From positions 292,459-356,458 of the forward strand of contig NZ_QGTS01000007.1 of assembly GCF_003182475.1 (NCBI RefSeq): 64,000 nucleotides of DNA. Direction: 5' to 3'. Each line of letters begins with the position of its first letter. Position 1 is the stretch's first letter. Both the position numbers and the translations under genes were made by a program. The notes under the pieces were generated by a model. The model did no database searches. It saw nothing but the letters and a program-made list of their open reading frames with translations, and was not told the DNA's origin. Of the stretch, positions 63,909 to 64,000 are shown in pieces. Origin of the DNA: Mangrovibacter plantisponsor (lineage in GTDB: Bacteria > Pseudomonadota > Gammaproteobacteria > Enterobacterales > Enterobacteriaceae).

Positions 63909-64000
63909 TCAGAAATGGTGCGTCAGGTTTAACAGGAAGCCTTTGTCCTGTGCGCCGTCTTCACGCCAGTGGAACGCATTCGCCCCGATATCCAGGCTGC
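63909..64000 (-). CDS. C-terminal end of an outer-membrane beta-barrel protein
   Basis: The last 29 codons read SLDIGANAFHWREDGAQDKG then FLLNLTHHF and stop. Alternating hydrophobic residues and a terminal Phe with aromatic/hydrophobic residues at -3/-5 type positions form the beta-signal recognised by the BAM complex. It could be the end of an autotransporter, porin or outer-membrane enzyme; too little is present to say. Confidence 0.55.
   Translation of the reverse strand, partial: SLDIGANAFHWREDGAQDKGFLLNLTHHF

Overview
The window is chromosomal DNA from a member of the Enterobacteriaceae. Nearly every housekeeping gene is a recognisable orthologue of an Escherichia/Salmonella gene, with the same lengths, overlaps and operon order. 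About 45 kb (roughly 12.9-63.5 kb) is collinear with the E. coli ffs-to-rdgC interval, read in reverse orientation. It lacks cof, ybaE and araJ. The whole acpH/queA/tgt/secDF/ribD/nusB/dxs/thiI block that E. coli carries between malZ and yajL is also missing. I cannot name the species. A Salmonella-type cdsH next to decR, and lacI-lacZ in a foreign place, point to a genus outside E. coli itself.

Left edge (1-5.2 kb): the first 596 codons of lacZ, a lac control region with CRP site, promoter and operator at E. coli-like spacing, a true lacI, and a divergent pair encoding a YczE-type membrane protein and a MocR-type (GntR plus aminotransferase) regulator. The shared control region of that pair holds three TGGAC repeats.

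Accessory block (5.2-12.8 kb): an AT-rich two-gene unit (ribbon-helix-helix protein plus an unknown 72-residue protein), a decayed IS3 element, a PAAR/pyocin-S/nuclease toxin gene with an overlapping immunity-like gene, a broken serine recombinase, a lipoprotein with two BamE-like repeats, and a VirK/YbjX-family gene. This is the least standard part of the window.

Core, first half (12.9-33.2 kb): 4.5S RNA (ffs), atl, ybaY, tesB, the ammonium pair glnK-amtB behind a near-perfect sigma-54 promoter, the heterodimeric ABC exporter mdlAB, decR divergent from the cysteine desulfhydrase gene cdsH, queC, fadM, ybaV, and the proteostasis run ppiD-hupB-lon-clpX-clpP-tig. A sigma-32 type promoter lies before lon.

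Core, second half (33.7-63.5 kb): bolA, yajG-ampG, the cytochrome bo operon cyoABCDE, yajR, yajQ, panE-yajL, then a small redox cluster (VOC protein, MDR reductase and OYE-type flavoenzyme with a divergent LysR regulator) lying exactly where the E. coli order breaks. After it come malZ, proY, brnQ, phoR-phoB with a triple Pho box, sbcD-sbcC, mak and rdgC. The right edge has a cluster of terminator hairpins and the last 29 codons of an outer-membrane beta-barrel gene.

The most interesting unexplained items are the toxin/immunity locus with its 25-codon leader frame, the ribbon-helix-helix pair, a dispersed 66-67 bp palindromic terminator element found 50 kb apart with a compensated stem change, a 12-bp tandem repeat encoding an S-Y-x-K tetrapeptide between sbcC and mak, and a hairpin upstream of glnK that is at once a terminator and a perfect match to the NtrC enhancer consensus.
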